The translations under genes were made by a program, and so were the position numbers. Positions 1 through 10,870 of a stretch of DNA of 50,907 bases are shown here, in pieces. The notes below the pieces were generated by a model that was not told the DNA's origin, did not search any database, and saw nothing but the letters and a program-made list of their open reading frames with translations. The stretch spans positions 1-50,907 of the forward strand of contig CAIULK010000150.1 in assembly GCA_903899885.1 (NCBI GenBank), written 5' to 3'. The first letter of the stretch is position 1; each line of letters starts with the position of its first letter. The stretch comes from an uncultured Rhodospirillaceae bacterium. GTDB lineage: Bacteria > Pseudomonadota > Alphaproteobacteria > Rhodospirillales > Magnetospirillaceae.

Positions 1-1474
<1,474 letters not shown>

Positions 1475-1478
<4 letters not shown>

Positions 1479-2341
1479 CCTCTCGGACCTGGGCCGGTCT
1501 CTCCTTGGACCGGCCCCGGCTGATGGGCATCGTCAACGTCACCCCCGATAGCTTTTCCGACGGCGGACGTTTCCTCGACGCCGACGCAGCTATTCGTCAC
1601 GGCCGCCAGTTGATCGCCGAGGGCGCCGACATTCTGGATATCGGCGGCGAATCGACCCGCCCCGGCGCCGAACCGGTTTCGGAAGAAGACGAAATCGCCC
1701 GCGTCGTGCCGGTAATCCAGGGCTTGGCCGCCACCGGCGTGCCGCTGTCGGTCGATACCCGCCACGGCGGGGTGATGACCGCCGCCTTGGCGGCCGGGGC
1801 CACCATCCTCAACGATGTCGCGGCGTTGCGCGAACCGGGAGCCCTGGCGGTGGCCGCCGCCTCGAACGCCTGGATCTGCTTGATGCACATGCGGGGCGAC
1901 CCCGGCGGCATGCAGACCGCGCCCACCTATGGCGACGTGGTGGCCGAGGTGATGGACTTTCTGGCCAAACGCATCCGGACCTGCGAAGAGGCGGGTATCG
2001 AACGCCACCGGATCGCCATCGATCCGGGAATCGGCTTTGGCAAAACACTGGAACATAATCTTGCGCTGCTGCGCCATTTAAAGCGGTTCGGCGACCTCGG
2101 CTGCCCGGTTCTGCTGGGCGTATCGCGCAAAAGCTTCATTGCCCAACTCAGCCGGGGCGAACCGGCCACCGGGCGGCTGCCCGGCAGCCTCGCCGCCGCG
2201 CTGGCGGGGGTGGAGGCCGGGGCACGTGTTCTGCGGGTTCACGACGTGGCGGCAACCCGGCAGGCGGTCGATGTGTGGCGGGCGTTGTCGCCTGCCCCAG
2301 CCGTCGCGGCTTATGCGACGGAACTGGGGATCGGCGCGTAG
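1475..2341 (+). CDS. folP: Dihydropteroate synthase
   Basis: This enzyme joins p-aminobenzoate to 6-hydroxymethyl-dihydropterin diphosphate to make dihydropteroate in folate synthesis. The 288 aa product has the two family signatures: [15 protein letters not shown] near the start, with the pterin/Mg-binding Asn, and [19 protein letters not shown], of the SRK loop type, lies in the C-terminal half. The GTG start overlaps the corrected ftsH stop by four bases, which fits translational coupling in an ftsH-folP unit, a common alphaproteobacterial order that continues here to glmM after two inserted genes. An alternative start at the internal Met before GIVNV would remove the first beta strand. 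Confidence 0.96.
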
Positions 2342-2352
2342 CCGCGCACCGT

Positions 2353-2366
2353 TTGTGCAAGCACAA
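2353..2366. promoter_or_regulatory. 14-bp perfect palindrome upstream of the lipoprotein gene
   Basis: TTGTGCAAGCACAA lies 12 bases after the folP stop and about 100 bases before the lipoprotein start. The arms are six bases with a two-base centre, too tight for a good RNA hairpin, so it may be a protein-binding site. I do not recognise the regulator. Confidence 0.25.
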
Positions 2367-2463
2367 TGCATACACCGTGAGATTGTATTGTCTGGCCGTC
2401 GATCCTGGGTTACGGTTTCCTTATCAATTACGGCGCTCCGTGCTGGGCGCGCATGGGGGAGCC

Positions 2464-3468
2464 ATGAACCGATTTGGACTGAAATTTGCCTTGCGCGCAA
2501 CCATGGCGGCTTGCCTGTCGGCGGGGCTTGGCGGCTGCGGTATCGTCAACGCGGAGCGGACCTATTCCGGCGGCTGGATCAACCAGCAATCGGACATTCA
2601 CCTGATGAAGGCCGATAGCAAACCGCTGCGGGTGGTGCGCGCTGCTGCCATTCTGCGGACACTGGTCGAAGTCGGCACCCATACGGGCGGCAAGAGCGGC
2701 GCGATGGCGACGATCATGACCCAGGCGGAAATCGCCGCGCGCGACATCGGCGTCGCGTTCGAAATCGCGCAGTCGGGGGGAAGCAACTTCCAGGCCAGCG
2801 TCGCCAGCGGGCAATACGATTACAACTTCGATCAAGCGATGGAGGTCGTGCAGGAGGACCTGTTCATCCTGGCCAAGATCACCTTGCCCGAAGGCGACAT
2901 GAAGAAAGTGTTGTCCGACATCGAAACCGGCAGCGCCTGGGCGATTTTCGACTCGCTGACCACCGTTTTGTGGGACATCGCGGTCGAGGGCCGAGTCTAT
3001 TTCGCGGGCTATCGCGATCTGATGGATGCTTGGGGCGGCTTTATCGTGAAGAATTCCAAGGACGCGTCCTGTCAGAGCCAGCTTGACCTTTTGGCGGCAG
3101 CCTATAATTCGGGCAACGGCAACCTCGCCGATTTCGGCACGAAGGTTGACACCTACTTGGCCTGCCCGAAACACAATCCGCTGGATATCACCGAGAACAA
3201 CTTTAAACCGTCCCTGATCGGGGCAAATCTTTCTTGCTCGCGGGTGATGGCGTGGAATTCCGGCCAAACAGCCCCGCCCTTCTGCGATGCGGTCCAAAGT
3301 GGTTTCCGCGACGGCCGCACCAACTACCAAACCATTAGCACCAACGCGGACCCCTCCATTAAAAAAGCGGCCGCCGCAGGGGGGGCATCGGGAACGACGA
3401 CGGCAACCCAACCCCCGGCCCCGGCGGCGGCGGCACAGCAACCGGTTACCGCGACCCCCATCAACTGA
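2464..3468 (+). CDS. Predicted lipoprotein of unknown function
   Basis: The 334 aa product starts at an ATG preceded by GGGGGA. Its N-terminus has a positively charged end, a hydrophobic stretch and a lipobox ending in LGGC at about residues 18-21, so export and lipidation are predicted. The mature part (about 22-290) is acidic and has several scattered cysteines. Residues after about 300 form a low-complexity Ala/Pro/Gln/Thr tail. I do not recognise a family. It sits between folP and a diguanylate cyclase, ends in its own strong terminator, and so is probably a single-gene transcript. The open frame extends upstream to 2275, but the added residues overlap folP and lack a signal peptide. Confidence 0.8.
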   Translation: MNRFGLKFALRATMAACLSAGLGGCGIVNAERTYSGGWINQQSDIHLMKADSKPLRVVRAAAILRTLVEVGTHTGGKSGAMATIMTQAEIAARDIGVAFEIAQSGGSNFQASVASGQYDYNFDQAMEVVQEDLFILAKITLPEGDMKKVLSDIETGSAWAIFDSLTTVLWDIAVEGRVYFAGYRDLMDAWGGFIVKNSKDASCQSQLDLLAAAYNSGNGNLADFGTKVDTYLACPKHNPLDITENNFKPSLIGANLSCSRVMAWNSGQTAPPFCDAVQSGFRDGRTNYQTISTNADPSIKKAAAAGGASGTTTATQPPAPAAAAQQPVTATPIN

Positions 3469-3481
3469 CCGGGACGCACGA

Positions 3482-3506
3482 GGGGGGCTTCGCGCCCCCC
3501 ATATTT
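3482..3506 (+). terminator. Rho-independent terminator of the lipoprotein gene
   Basis: A seven-base-pair stem GGGGGGC/GCCCCCC (3482-3488 with 3494-3500) with a five-base loop is followed by ATATTTT. It lies 13 bases after the lipoprotein stop. Confidence 0.8.
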
Positions 3507-3601
3507 TCGCATTCCAAAACCTCTTTGCGAAACGGCCAAAGCGGGTATGATCCCAAGTGGGACTGGGCGATTGCCGGAAACTTCCGGCAAGGGGTTCAGC
3601 C

Positions 3602-4747
3602 ATGTTACTGCGATTGGATCTCCTCGTGTCCGACAGGGCGCCCTTGCTGCCCGAGCTTCTGACGGCTCGCAATCATCCCCCCTATTTGACCCGGCATCGT
3701 CTGGATGAGATCGTCGATCGCGTGCGGCTGGTCGCGGCGGCTTTCTCTGGCTTGACCCTGATGTGGATCGCGCTGGACGCGGCCACCCTGCCCGGCCCGA
3801 CATGGCAGTTTTTGGCGGCTTTGCGGGTTTTGGCGGCGCTGATCTTCGCGGTCCTGTCGCTGATGCCGCGCCGCCCGGCCACCTTGTGGGGTGCGCGGTT
3901 CCGGCTGGCGGTTTTGCTGCTCAATCCCTTGATGCTGTCGGTGGCGGCACAAGCGATGTTCTCCGGCCTTGATCTGGCGGGACCGGCCTTGATCAACGCC
4001 CGGCTTTACCAATCCTTGCCGTTCGTGGTGATCGCCGGGCTGGGAATTTTCCCGCTGGTGGCGACCGAGGGATTGGGCTTCGCGGCCCCGGTGCTGGCCT
4101 TGGGCGGCTTAGCCCCGGTGTTGTTCGGGCGGGCGGGCGATTGGGTGCAAAGCTTCACCACGCTGTGGCTGCTGGGCCTGATTTTGGGGGTCTATCTGCT
4201 GGCCGGGATGATTCAGCTTAGCTACATGATCGCGCTCTTGCGCCGCGCCAGCATCGACCCGTTGACCGGAGCCTTCACCCGGCGCAGCGGGCACGAGATC
4301 ATTGAATTGCAGTTCCGCATGGCGTGCAGCCAAAACATCCCCTTCACCGTGATGTTCATCGACCTCGACGACTTCAAGGGCGTCAACGACCGCTTTGGTC
4401 ACGAGGCGGGCGACACCGTTCTCGCCAAGGCGGCCCAGACCTTGACCGAGTATTTGCGGCGCGGCGACGTGGTGATCCGCTGGGGCGGCGAGGAATTCCT
4501 GGCCCTGCTGCCCGGCACCGGCCCCGACGGCGCGCGCGTGGTCATCAAACGCATTCTCGCCAACTGGCTGGGCGAGCGGCCCGACGGCACCCCGGTCACC
4601 GCCAGCATCGGTGTCGCCGAGCGCATCACCGACGGCCACGACGATTGGCCTGATTTGGTCGAACTGGCCGACCGCCGGATGTACCGCGCGAAAATGGAGG
4701 GCAAGGCCCGCTGCGTGCTGGGGGAAACCACCGTTCTCCAGGCGTAG
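3602..4747 (+). CDS. Membrane diguanylate cyclase (GGDEF) with a multi-helix N-terminal domain
   Basis: This predicted enzyme makes cyclic di-GMP from two GTP at the inner membrane. The 381 aa protein starts at the ATG after AAGGGG (7-base spacing); an upstream GTG at 3557 has no comparable ribosome site. Residues about 40-215 hold roughly six hydrophobic helices, like the MASE-type sensor domains. The GGDEF domain follows. Its catalytic motif is GGEEF at residues 295-299, and an RRGD inhibitory-site motif lies at 286-289, exactly five residues upstream, so product feedback inhibition is expected. No EAL domain is present. The input signal is unknown. It is followed by a structured repeat, not by a co-transcribed gene. 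Confidence 0.92.
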   Translation: MLLRLDLLVSDRAPLLPELLTARNHPPYLTRHRLDEIVDRVRLVAAAFSGLTLMWIALDAATLPGPTWQFLAALRVLAALIFAVLSLMPRRPATLWGARFRLAVLLLNPLMLSVAAQAMFSGLDLAGPALINARLYQSLPFVVIAGLGIFPLVATEGLGFAAPVLALGGLAPVLFGRAGDWVQSFTTLWLLGLILGVYLLAGMIQLSYMIALLRRASIDPLTGAFTRRSGHEIIELQFRMACSQNIPFTVMFIDLDDFKGVNDRFGHEAGDTVLAKAAQTLTEYLRRGDVVIRWGGEEFLALLPGTGPDGARVVIKRILANWLGERPDGTPVTASIGVAERITDGHDDWPDLVELADRRMYRAKMEGKARCVLGETTVLQA

Positions 4748-4758
4748 TTTCTTATTGT

Positions 4759-4810
4759 CCCTCGCCGGGCGCGCCCGTCCGGGCGCTTGGCTGCGGCCGC
4801 GCGTGGCCGC
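4759..4810. repeat. Two-hairpin intergenic repeat, copy A (REP-like)
   Basis: The first 33 bases (4759-4791) are identical to 45838-45870. Hairpin 1 pairs GCGCCCG (4771-4777) with CGGGCGC (4780-4786). One base after the shared CTTGGC, hairpin 2 pairs GCGGCC (4793-4798) with GGCCGC (4805-4810). Compared with copies B and C, both stems differ by compensatory changes. It lies between the diguanylate cyclase gene and glmM; a T-rich stretch at 4820-4835 follows, so it may also end transcription. Confidence 0.75.
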
Positions 4811-4892
4811 CGAGGCAAAGTCCTTTTTTGTTTGTTCCCCGCCGCGTCCCAGGCTAATCAAGACCCACTGGGACATGGGAAGGGAAAATCGC

Positions 4893-6236
4893 ATGACGCG
4901 CAGGCTGTTCGGCACCGACGGCATCCGGGGCACCGCCAACATTCACCCGATGACCGCCGAAACGGCGTTGTCGCTGGGCATGGCGGCCGGGCGGCATTTC
5001 GTGCGGGGCGAGCATCGCCATACCGTGGTGATCGGCAAGGACACCCGCCTGTCGGGCTATCTGCTGGAACCGGCCTTGACCGCCGGATTCATCGCGGTCG
5101 GCATGGACGTGGTTCTGCTGGGTCCGCTGCCCACCCCGGCGGTGGCGATGTTGACCCGCTCGCTGCGCGCGGATCTGGGCGTGATGATCTCGGCCTCGCA
5201 CAATCCCTATCAGGATAACGGCATTAAATTGTTCGGGCCCGATGGCTTCAAACTGTCGGACGAGGATGAATTGGCGATCGAAAGCCGGATGGCGGCGGGC
5301 GCCGATCACCACCGGGTCAAGGCCGACCATCTGGGCCGGGCGCGCCGCCTCGACGACGCGGGCGGGCGTTACATCGAATACGCCAAGAGCACCTTTCCCA
5401 AGGGCCTGCGGCTGGATGGCTTGAAGATCGTCATCGATTGCGCCAACGGCGCGGCCTATAAGGTGGCCCCCAAGGTGCTGTGGGAATTGGGCGCCGAGAT
5501 CGTGCCGGTGGGCGTGGAACCCGACGGCATGAACATCAATCGCGGCTGCGGCTCGACCTCGACCCAAACCTTGTGCGAACAAGTGGTGGCCCATCATGCC
5601 GATCTGGGCGTGGCGCTCGACGGCGACGCCGACCGCGTGGTGTTGTGCGACGAACACGGTTCGGTGATCGATGGCGATCAGGTGATGGCGCTGGTCGGCG
5701 CCTCGCTGGCCAAGGCCGGGCGCTTGACCGGCGGCGGCGTGGTGGCGACCGTGATGTCGAACATGGGGTTGGAGAAATTCCTGCAATCCCAAGGCCTGAC
5801 TCTGCACCGCACGTCGGTCGGCGACCGCTATGTGCTGGAACGCATGCGGAGTGGCGGCTTCAATGTTGGCGGCGAGCAATCGGGCCACATCATTTTGTCG
5901 GACTATTCGACGACCGGCGACGGTTTGGTCGCGGCGCTGCAGGTTCTGGCCGCCCTGATCGAGTCGAACAAACCGGCCAGCGAGGTTCTGCGGCTGTTCA
6001 CCCCCTACCCGCAACTGCTGAAGAATGTGCGGGTCCCCGCCACGGTTCTGGACGATCCCAAGGTCAAGGCGGCGATCCAAGCGGGCGAGAACAAGGTCAA
6101 GGGCACCGGCCGGATTCTGATCCGCAAATCCGGCACCGAATCCCTGGTCCGGGTTATGGCCGAGGATGAAGACGCGAACCGGGTGACCGAAGTGGTCGAA
6201 ATGATCGCGGGCGTGATCCAGGCGGCGGCGGGGTGA
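4893..6236 (+). CDS. glmM: Phosphoglucosamine mutase
   Basis: This enzyme converts glucosamine-6-phosphate to glucosamine-1-phosphate for UDP-GlcNAc, peptidoglycan and lipid A synthesis. The 447 aa length is normal for GlmM. The start [13 protein letters not shown] is typical and has AGGG eight bases upstream. The phosphoserine loop ISASHNP places the catalytic serine at residue 102. The metal-binding loop DGDADR and the C-terminal phosphate-binding loop [12 protein letters not shown] are both intact. Its stop overlaps the thiD start as GTGA, so the two are probably translated together. Confidence 0.97.
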   Translation: MTRRLFGTDGIRGTANIHPMTAETALSLGMAAGRHFVRGEHRHTVVIGKDTRLSGYLLEPALTAGFIAVGMDVVLLGPLPTPAVAMLTRSLRADLGVMISASHNPYQDNGIKLFGPDGFKLSDEDELAIESRMAAGADHHRVKADHLGRARRLDDAGGRYIEYAKSTFPKGLRLDGLKIVIDCANGAAYKVAPKVLWELGAEIVPVGVEPDGMNINRGCGSTSTQTLCEQVVAHHADLGVALDGDADRVVLCDEHGSVIDGDQVMALVGASLAKAGRLTGGGVVATVMSNMGLEKFLQSQGLTLHRTSVGDRYVLERMRSGGFNVGGEQSGHIILSDYSTTGDGLVAALQVLAALIESNKPASEVLRLFTPYPQLLKNVRVPATVLDDPKVKAAIQAGENKVKGTGRILIRKSGTESLVRVMAEDEDANRVTEVVEMIAGVIQAAAG

Positions 6237-7006
6237 CCGCCCGAGTCCTGTCGGTCGCCGGCTCCGACAGCGGCGGCGGGGCGGGGATTCAGGCGGACCT
6301 GAAAACCATCACGGCGCTGGGCGGCTTTGCGATGACCGCCGTCACCGCCGTCACCGTGCAGAACACGCTGGGGGTTTCGGACGTGTTCCCGGTGCCGCCG
6401 GACATCGTGGCGGCGCAAATCCGCGCGGTGCTGTCCGACATCGGCGCCGACTGCGTGAAAACCGGCATGCTGGTCAGTGCCGAGGTGGTGATCGCGGTGA
6501 CCGAGGCGCTGCCGGGCGGCATGCCCTTGGTGGTCGATCCGGTCATGGTCTCGACCAGCGGGCGGGCCTTGCTGGACGAAGCCGGGGTAACGGCGCTACG
6601 CACCCATCTGTTCCCCAAGGCGACACTGATTACCCCGAATTTGCCCGAGGCCGAGAGTCTGCTGGGCCACGCCATCACCGATGGCGCCCAAGCGGCGCGT
6701 GATCTGTTGCGGCTGGGCTGCTTTGCCGTGCTTCTAAAGGGCGGCCACGGGGAAGGCGACGTGCTGACCGATTATCTCGCCGACGCCGACGGCGTGCGGC
6801 CATTTCCGGCACCCCGTATCGACAGCCGCTCCACCCACGGCACCGGCTGCACCCTGGCCTCGGCGATCGCCACCGGGCTGGCGCAGGGGATGACGATGAC
6901 CGACGCGGTGGAGCGGGCGCGGACGTATGTGCGCCGAGCGATTGAAAGCGCCCTTGCCTTGGGAAGCGGCAACGGGCCGCTCAATCACGGGCATTTAGCC
7001 CATTAA
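6233..7006 (+). CDS. thiD: Hydroxymethylpyrimidine / phosphomethylpyrimidine kinase
   Basis: This ribokinase-family enzyme phosphorylates HMP and HMP-P in thiamine synthesis. The 257 aa product begins with the typical [17 protein letters not shown], where the substrate-binding residues lie. It has VVDPVM in the middle and the anion-hole/catalytic motif [12 protein letters not shown] near the C-terminus. The GTG start is set by the four-base overlap with the glmM stop. No TPP riboswitch precedes it, in keeping with its position inside an operon with glmM. Confidence 0.95.
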   Translation: MTARVLSVAGSDSGGGAGIQADLKTITALGGFAMTAVTAVTVQNTLGVSDVFPVPPDIVAAQIRAVLSDIGADCVKTGMLVSAEVVIAVTEALPGGMPLVVDPVMVSTSGRALLDEAGVTALRTHLFPKATLITPNLPEAESLLGHAITDGAQAARDLLRLGCFAVLLKGGHGEGDVLTDYLADADGVRPFPAPRIDSRSTHGTGCTLASAIATGLAQGMTMTDAVERARTYVRRAIESALALGSGNGPLNHGHLAH

Positions 7007-7033
7007 TTAGGCATTACCTATTTCTGCCTAATT
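7005..7033. promoter_or_regulatory. Perfect 9-bp inverted repeat at the thiD stop
   Basis: AATTAGGCA (7005-7013) and TGCCTAATT (7025-7033) are separated by 11 bases and begin inside the thiD stop codon. The second arm runs on into TTACATC. It could end thiD transcription or bind a regulator of the nir operon; the lack of a real T run leaves both open. Confidence 0.45.
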
Positions 7034-7047
7034 TTACATCGCATTGC

Positions 7048-7061
7048 TTGACCAAAGTCAA
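7048..7061 (+). promoter_or_regulatory. FNR/FixK/Dnr-type box upstream of nirB
   Basis: TTGACCAAAGTCAA is a perfect dyad of the TTGAY-N4-RTCAA type bound by CRP/FNR-family oxygen or NO regulators. It lies 111 bases before the nirB start, leaving room for a promoter and a leader of about 60-80 bases. The match is direct; which family member binds is inference. Confidence 0.65.
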
Positions 7062-7093
7062 GTTTCACCCCGCCATCCCACGACACACTCCCC

Positions 7094-7144
7094 CTCGTGG
7101 CGCTTTTCCGTGCGCCGACGAGAGGTGCCCAAAGACACGGCACC
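7094..7144 (+). promoter_or_regulatory. Tandem hairpins in the nirB leader
   Basis: The first hairpin pairs CTCGTGGCGC (7094-7103) with GCGCC-ACGAG (7112-7116 and 7118-7122), with one bulged G. The second pairs GGTGCC (7124-7129) with GGCACC (7139-7144) around a nine-base loop. A third weak pairing, CCTTT with AAGG, could cover the strong AAGGAGGT ribosome site. Paired leader hairpins upstream of nitrite/nitrate assimilation genes recall NasT/NasR antitermination, but the loops here are not the six-base type those proteins use, so the mechanism is open. Confidence 0.45.
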
Positions 7145-7171
7145 CCGTCCTTTCAAGGAGGTGGAGCGGCA

Positions 7172-9610
7172 ATGAGCGGGACAAAACAAAAGCTGGTGGT
7201 GGTCGGCAACGGCATGGCGGGCATCCGCACCGTCGAGGAATTGCTGGCGCTTTCCCCCGACCGCCACGACATCACCGTGTTCGGAGCCGAACCGCATCCG
7301 AACTACAACCGCATCCTGCTGTCATCGGTGCTGGCCGGGGAAAAATCCGTCGCGGATATCGTCCTCAATTCCCCGGATTGGTACGCCAAGCACGGCATCA
7401 CCCTGTTCACCGGCGATCCCGTGACCGGCATCGACGCCGACGCCCGCACGCTGACCTCGGCCTCGGGCCGGACCGTCCCCTACGACAAGCTGCTTCTGGC
7501 GACCGGGTCCAAACCCCTGATGCCGCCGGTCGCGGGCAATGACTTGCCGGGGGTCTGCGGTTTCCGCGATATCCGCGACGTCGATCAGATGATCGCCGCC
7601 GCCCAGGGCAAGGGCCGCGCCGTGGTGATCGGCGGCGGATTGCTGGGGCTCGAGGCCGCTTGGGGCCTGAAACGCCGCGGCATGTCGGTCGCCGTCGTCC
7701 ATTTGATGCCTCATTTGATGGAACGCCAACTCGACACGGCGGCCGGGCAACTGCTGCAACGCGATTTGGACCGGCGCGGCATCGCCTTTTTCACCAACGG
7801 CCATACCGAGGAAATTTTCGGCGACGGGCGGGTGCAAGGCGTGCGGCTGGCCGACGGACGAATCATTCCAGCCGATCTGGTGGTGATGGCGATCGGCATC
7901 CGCCCCGATATCGAACTGGCCCGCAAGATCGGCTTGGATGCCAATCGCGGCATCGTCGTCGCCGACAACATGTCGACCACCGACCCCGATATCTTCGCGG
8001 TCGGCGAATGCGCCGAACATCGCGGCCAATGCTTCGGACTGGTCGCCCCCTTGTGGGACATGGCGAAGGTCTGCGCCCATCATTTGGCGGGCGGCGACCA
8101 GATGACCTTCACGCCCCCCGCTTTATCGACGCGCCTCAAGATCACCGGAATCGACGTCTTCTCGGCCGGCGCCCTGGCCGCCGCCGACGAGGCCGACGAG
8201 GAGATCCTGCTGCAAGACAACGCGCGCGGCGCCTACAAGAAGCTGGTGCTGCGTGACGGCAAGCTGGCGGGCATCGTTCTGTACGGCGATGTTTCGGACG
8301 GCCTTTGGTATTTCGATCTGATGCGCCGCGGGGCGGACGTCTCGGAATGGCGCGACCGGATCATTTTGGGCGAAAGCGCCGCCACCGCCAAAAGCGGCCT
8401 CTCGGTCGCCACGATGGCCGACGACACGCTGGTCTGCGGTTGCAACGGCACCACCAAGGGCATGATCGTCGCCGCGATCCAAGGCAAGGGGCTGACCAGC
8501 CTGGAGGAAGTGCGGGCGCACACCAACGCCTCGGGCTCGTGCGGGCAATGCACGGGAGCGGTCCGGCAAATCCTGGCCGCGACGATCGGCGCCGACGCCG
8601 AGGACAACAAGATCCCGCCGGTTTGCGGCTGCACCGACAGGACTCACGAGGAGGTGCGCCACGCGATCCTTGAGCGCGCCCTCAAAACCATGCCCGAGGC
8701 CATGCTGGCCTTGGGCTGGCGCAACCGCGACGACTGCGCCAAATGCCGCCCGGCCTTGAATTACTACCTGCTGTGCGCGTGGCCGGGCGAGTACCAGGAC
8801 GATCAACGCTCGCGCTTCATCAACGAGCGGGTTCACGCCAACATTCAAAAGGACGGCACCTATTCCGTGGTGCCCCGTTTGTGGGGCGGCATGGCCAGCC
8901 CGCAAGAATTGGCCGCCATCGCCCAGGTTGCCGAGAAATACAAGGTTCGCGAGATCAAGATCACCGGCGGCCAGCGGCTTGGCCTGTTCGGCATCCAGAA
9001 ATGGGATCTGCCGGGATTGTGGGGCGAGCTGGCGGCGGCGGGATTGGTTTCCGGCCATGCCTACGGCAAGGCGCTGCGCACGGTCAAAACCTGCGTCGGG
9101 TCCGAATGGTGCCGTTTCGGGACCCAGGATTCCACCGGGCTGGGGGTCAAGCTGGAGCGCCTGAGCTGGGCCAGTTGGACGCCGCACAAATTCAAGATGG
9201 GCGTTTCGGGCTGCCCGCGCAATTGCGCCGAGGCCAGCATCAAGGATTTCGGCGTGGTCTGCGTGGACGGCGGCTACGACCTGCTGGTGGGCGGCAACGG
9301 CGGCATCGAGCTGCGGGAAACCGATCCCCTCTGCCGGGTCTCGAACGAGGCCGAGGTGCTGATTTACGCCGGAGCCTATATGCAGATGTACCGCGAGGAG
9401 GCGCGTTATCTGGAACGCACCGCCCCTTGGATCGACCGCGTGGGGATCGCCGCCGTCCGGGCGCGTTTGGTCGAGGACGATGCCGCGCGCGGCGAATTGT
9501 ATCGCCGGTTCTTGGTCTCGCAACAGGCCGCGCAGTCCGACCCGTGGGAGGAACGAGCCCGCCACGGCATGGATGCCCACGAATTCCACCCCCTTTGCAA
9601 GGTTGGTTGA
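7172..9610 (+). CDS. nirB: NAD(P)H nitrite reductase, large subunit
   Basis: This cytoplasmic siroheme enzyme reduces nitrite to ammonium with NAD(P)H. The start follows the strong ribosome site AAGGAGGT. The 812 aa chain has an N-terminal FAD/NAD pyridine-nucleotide-disulfide oxidoreductase part with GNGMAG near residue 12 and GGGLLG near 155. Next come a cysteine-rich BFD-type [2Fe-2S] region (VCGCNG and GSCGQCTG) and a sulfite/nitrite reductase half. The siroheme-[4Fe-4S] ligands are visible as CVGSEWC (Cys641, Cys647) and CPRNC (Cys681, Cys685). It heads the nirB-nirD-nirC operon behind an FNR-type box. The complete set of cofactor ligands argues for an active enzyme. Confidence 0.97.
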   Translation: MSGTKQKLVVVGNGMAGIRTVEELLALSPDRHDITVFGAEPHPNYNRILLSSVLAGEKSVADIVLNSPDWYAKHGITLFTGDPVTGIDADARTLTSASGRTVPYDKLLLATGSKPLMPPVAGNDLPGVCGFRDIRDVDQMIAAAQGKGRAVVIGGGLLGLEAAWGLKRRGMSVAVVHLMPHLMERQLDTAAGQLLQRDLDRRGIAFFTNGHTEEIFGDGRVQGVRLADGRIIPADLVVMAIGIRPDIELARKIGLDANRGIVVADNMSTTDPDIFAVGECAEHRGQCFGLVAPLWDMAKVCAHHLAGGDQMTFTPPALSTRLKITGIDVFSAGALAAADEADEEILLQDNARGAYKKLVLRDGKLAGIVLYGDVSDGLWYFDLMRRGADVSEWRDRIILGESAATAKSGLSVATMADDTLVCGCNGTTKGMIVAAIQGKGLTSLEEVRAHTNASGSCGQCTGAVRQILAATIGADAEDNKIPPVCGCTDRTHEEVRHAILERALKTMPEAMLALGWRNRDDCAKCRPALNYYLLCAWPGEYQDDQRSRFINERVHANIQKDGTYSVVPRLWGGMASPQELAAIAQVAEKYKVREIKITGGQRLGLFGIQKWDLPGLWGELAAAGLVSGHAYGKALRTVKTCVGSEWCRFGTQDSTGLGVKLERLSWASWTPHKFKMGVSGCPRNCAEASIKDFGVVCVDGGYDLLVGGNGGIELRETDPLCRVSNEAEVLIYAGAYMQMYREEARYLERTAPWIDRVGIAAVRARLVEDDAARGELYRRFLVSQQAAQSDPWEERARHGMDAHEFHPLCKVG

Positions 9611-9613
9611 GCC

Positions 9614-9952
9614 ATGACCGAATGGACCCTAATCGGCCACGTCGCCGACATTCCCCGCCTGGGATCGCGCCTCGTCGAAACCGCCCAGGGGCTGATCGCG
9701 GTGTTCCGCGACGGCCAGGACCAAATATTCGCCCTGCACAACCGCTGCCCGCATCGGGGCGGCCCGCTGTCCGAGGGCATCGTTTACGGCGGCCGGGTCA
9801 GTTGCCCGCTGCACAACTGGGCGATCGACCTGAAAACCGGCCAAGCGGTCGCCCCCGACAACGGCTGCACGCCGAGCGTTCCGGTTCACGTCAAGGATGG
9901 CGCCATCGCGCTTTGTTTGGATGCGCCCCAGGCTCCCGCCTGCGGCTGTTGA
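9614..9952 (+). CDS. nirD: Nitrite reductase small subunit, Rieske type
   Basis: This is the small partner of NirB, 112 aa, starting three bases after the nirB stop. It keeps both halves of a Rieske [2Fe-2S] site, CPHRGG and CPLHNW, whereas many enterobacterial NirD proteins have lost those ligands. It therefore probably carries a cluster. It is followed directly by a GAAGGAG ribosome site and the nitrite channel gene. Confidence 0.93.
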   Translation: MTEWTLIGHVADIPRLGSRLVETAQGLIAVFRDGQDQIFALHNRCPHRGGPLSEGIVYGGRVSCPLHNWAIDLKTGQAVAPDNGCTPSVPVHVKDGAIALCLDAPQAPACGC

Positions 9953-9965
9953 AGGAGAAACCGTC

Positions 9966-10781
9966 ATGTATCTCGAAACCGTCGATAAATTCGCCGAATT
10001 GGCGGCCGCCCGAACAAATTTCCTGAAAAGCCATCCGGCCGGATTTTTCATCAGTTCGATGATGGCCGGGATTTATGTGGGGCTGGGGATCATCTTGATC
10101 TTCTGCCTGGGCAACGACATCGACCCATCCTTGCGCCGCTTGGTGATGGGGACGTCGTTCGGCATCGCGCTGACCCTGGTGATGTTCGCGGGCTCGGACC
10201 TGTTCACCGGGCTGACGATGTTCATGACCCACGGCGTGCTGCAAAAGCGCGCCAGCCTGGGTGATTTGGGCCGCGTTTGGGCGCTGTCGTGGCTGGGCAA
10301 CCTTGCGGGATCGGTTCTGGTGGCGGCGTTGTTCTCGGCCGCCGGCGGGGGAGGCTTGCTGTTCGGCAAAAGCACTTTCCTGTTCGATGTCGCGACCGCC
10401 AAGATGACGGCACCGCCCTTGGCGTTATTCGCGCGCGCCATTTTATGCAATTGGCTGGTCTGTTTGGCCCTGTGGTCCGCCTCGCGGGTGACCAGCGACG
10501 CGGCGAAATGCATCCTGATTTTCTGGTGCCTGTTCGCCTTCATCGGCAGCGGCTATGAACACAGCGTCGCCAACATGACGCTGCTGTCGCTGGCCCTGCT
10601 GGGCAACCACCCGGAAAGCGTGACCGTGGGGGGCATGATCACCAATTTGCTCTGGGTGACGCTTGGCAACACGGTCAGCGGCGCCTTGTTCATGGGGGTC
10701 GGCTATTGGTACGCCTCGCGTTCGCGAGTGACCGCGTGTGCTCATCGCGCGCCGTCGCTGGTCGCCCAGGGCGCAAAATAG
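9966..10781 (+). CDS. nirC: Formate/nitrite transporter family protein, probably the nitrite channel NirC
   Basis: This is a predicted inner-membrane channel of the FNT family that would bring nitrite to NirBD. The 271 aa protein starts at the ATG after GAAGGAG. It has about six hydrophobic segments, the family-typical AGIYVGLG in helix 1, GSDLFTG in the helix 2 break region, and NMTLLSLA near helix 5. A short basic C-terminal tail follows the last helix. FocA-type formate channels belong to the same family, but the position directly after nirD favours nitrite. Confidence 0.9.
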   Translation: MYLETVDKFAELAAARTNFLKSHPAGFFISSMMAGIYVGLGIILIFCLGNDIDPSLRRLVMGTSFGIALTLVMFAGSDLFTGLTMFMTHGVLQKRASLGDLGRVWALSWLGNLAGSVLVAALFSAAGGGGLLFGKSTFLFDVATAKMTAPPLALFARAILCNWLVCLALWSASRVTSDAAKCILIFWCLFAFIGSGYEHSVANMTLLSLALLGNHPESVTVGGMITNLLWVTLGNTVSGALFMGVGYWYASRSRVTACAHRAPSLVAQGAK

Positions 10782-10790
10782 CGATCGGCG

Positions 10791-10824
10791 GAACCGCCGG
10801 AGGAGAGGCTTCCCCCGGCGGTTC
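10791..10824 (+). terminator. Long hairpin after the nir operon
   Basis: GAACCGCCGG (10791-10800) pairs perfectly over ten bases with CCGGCGGTTC (10815-10824), nine bases after the nirC stop. There is no T run, so it may be Rho-assisted or may protect the 3' end. Confidence 0.55.
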
Positions 10825-10870
10825 GATGCCGCCTGCTGACAGGCCGGTAAAACCGGGCTAAAGTCGCCTG

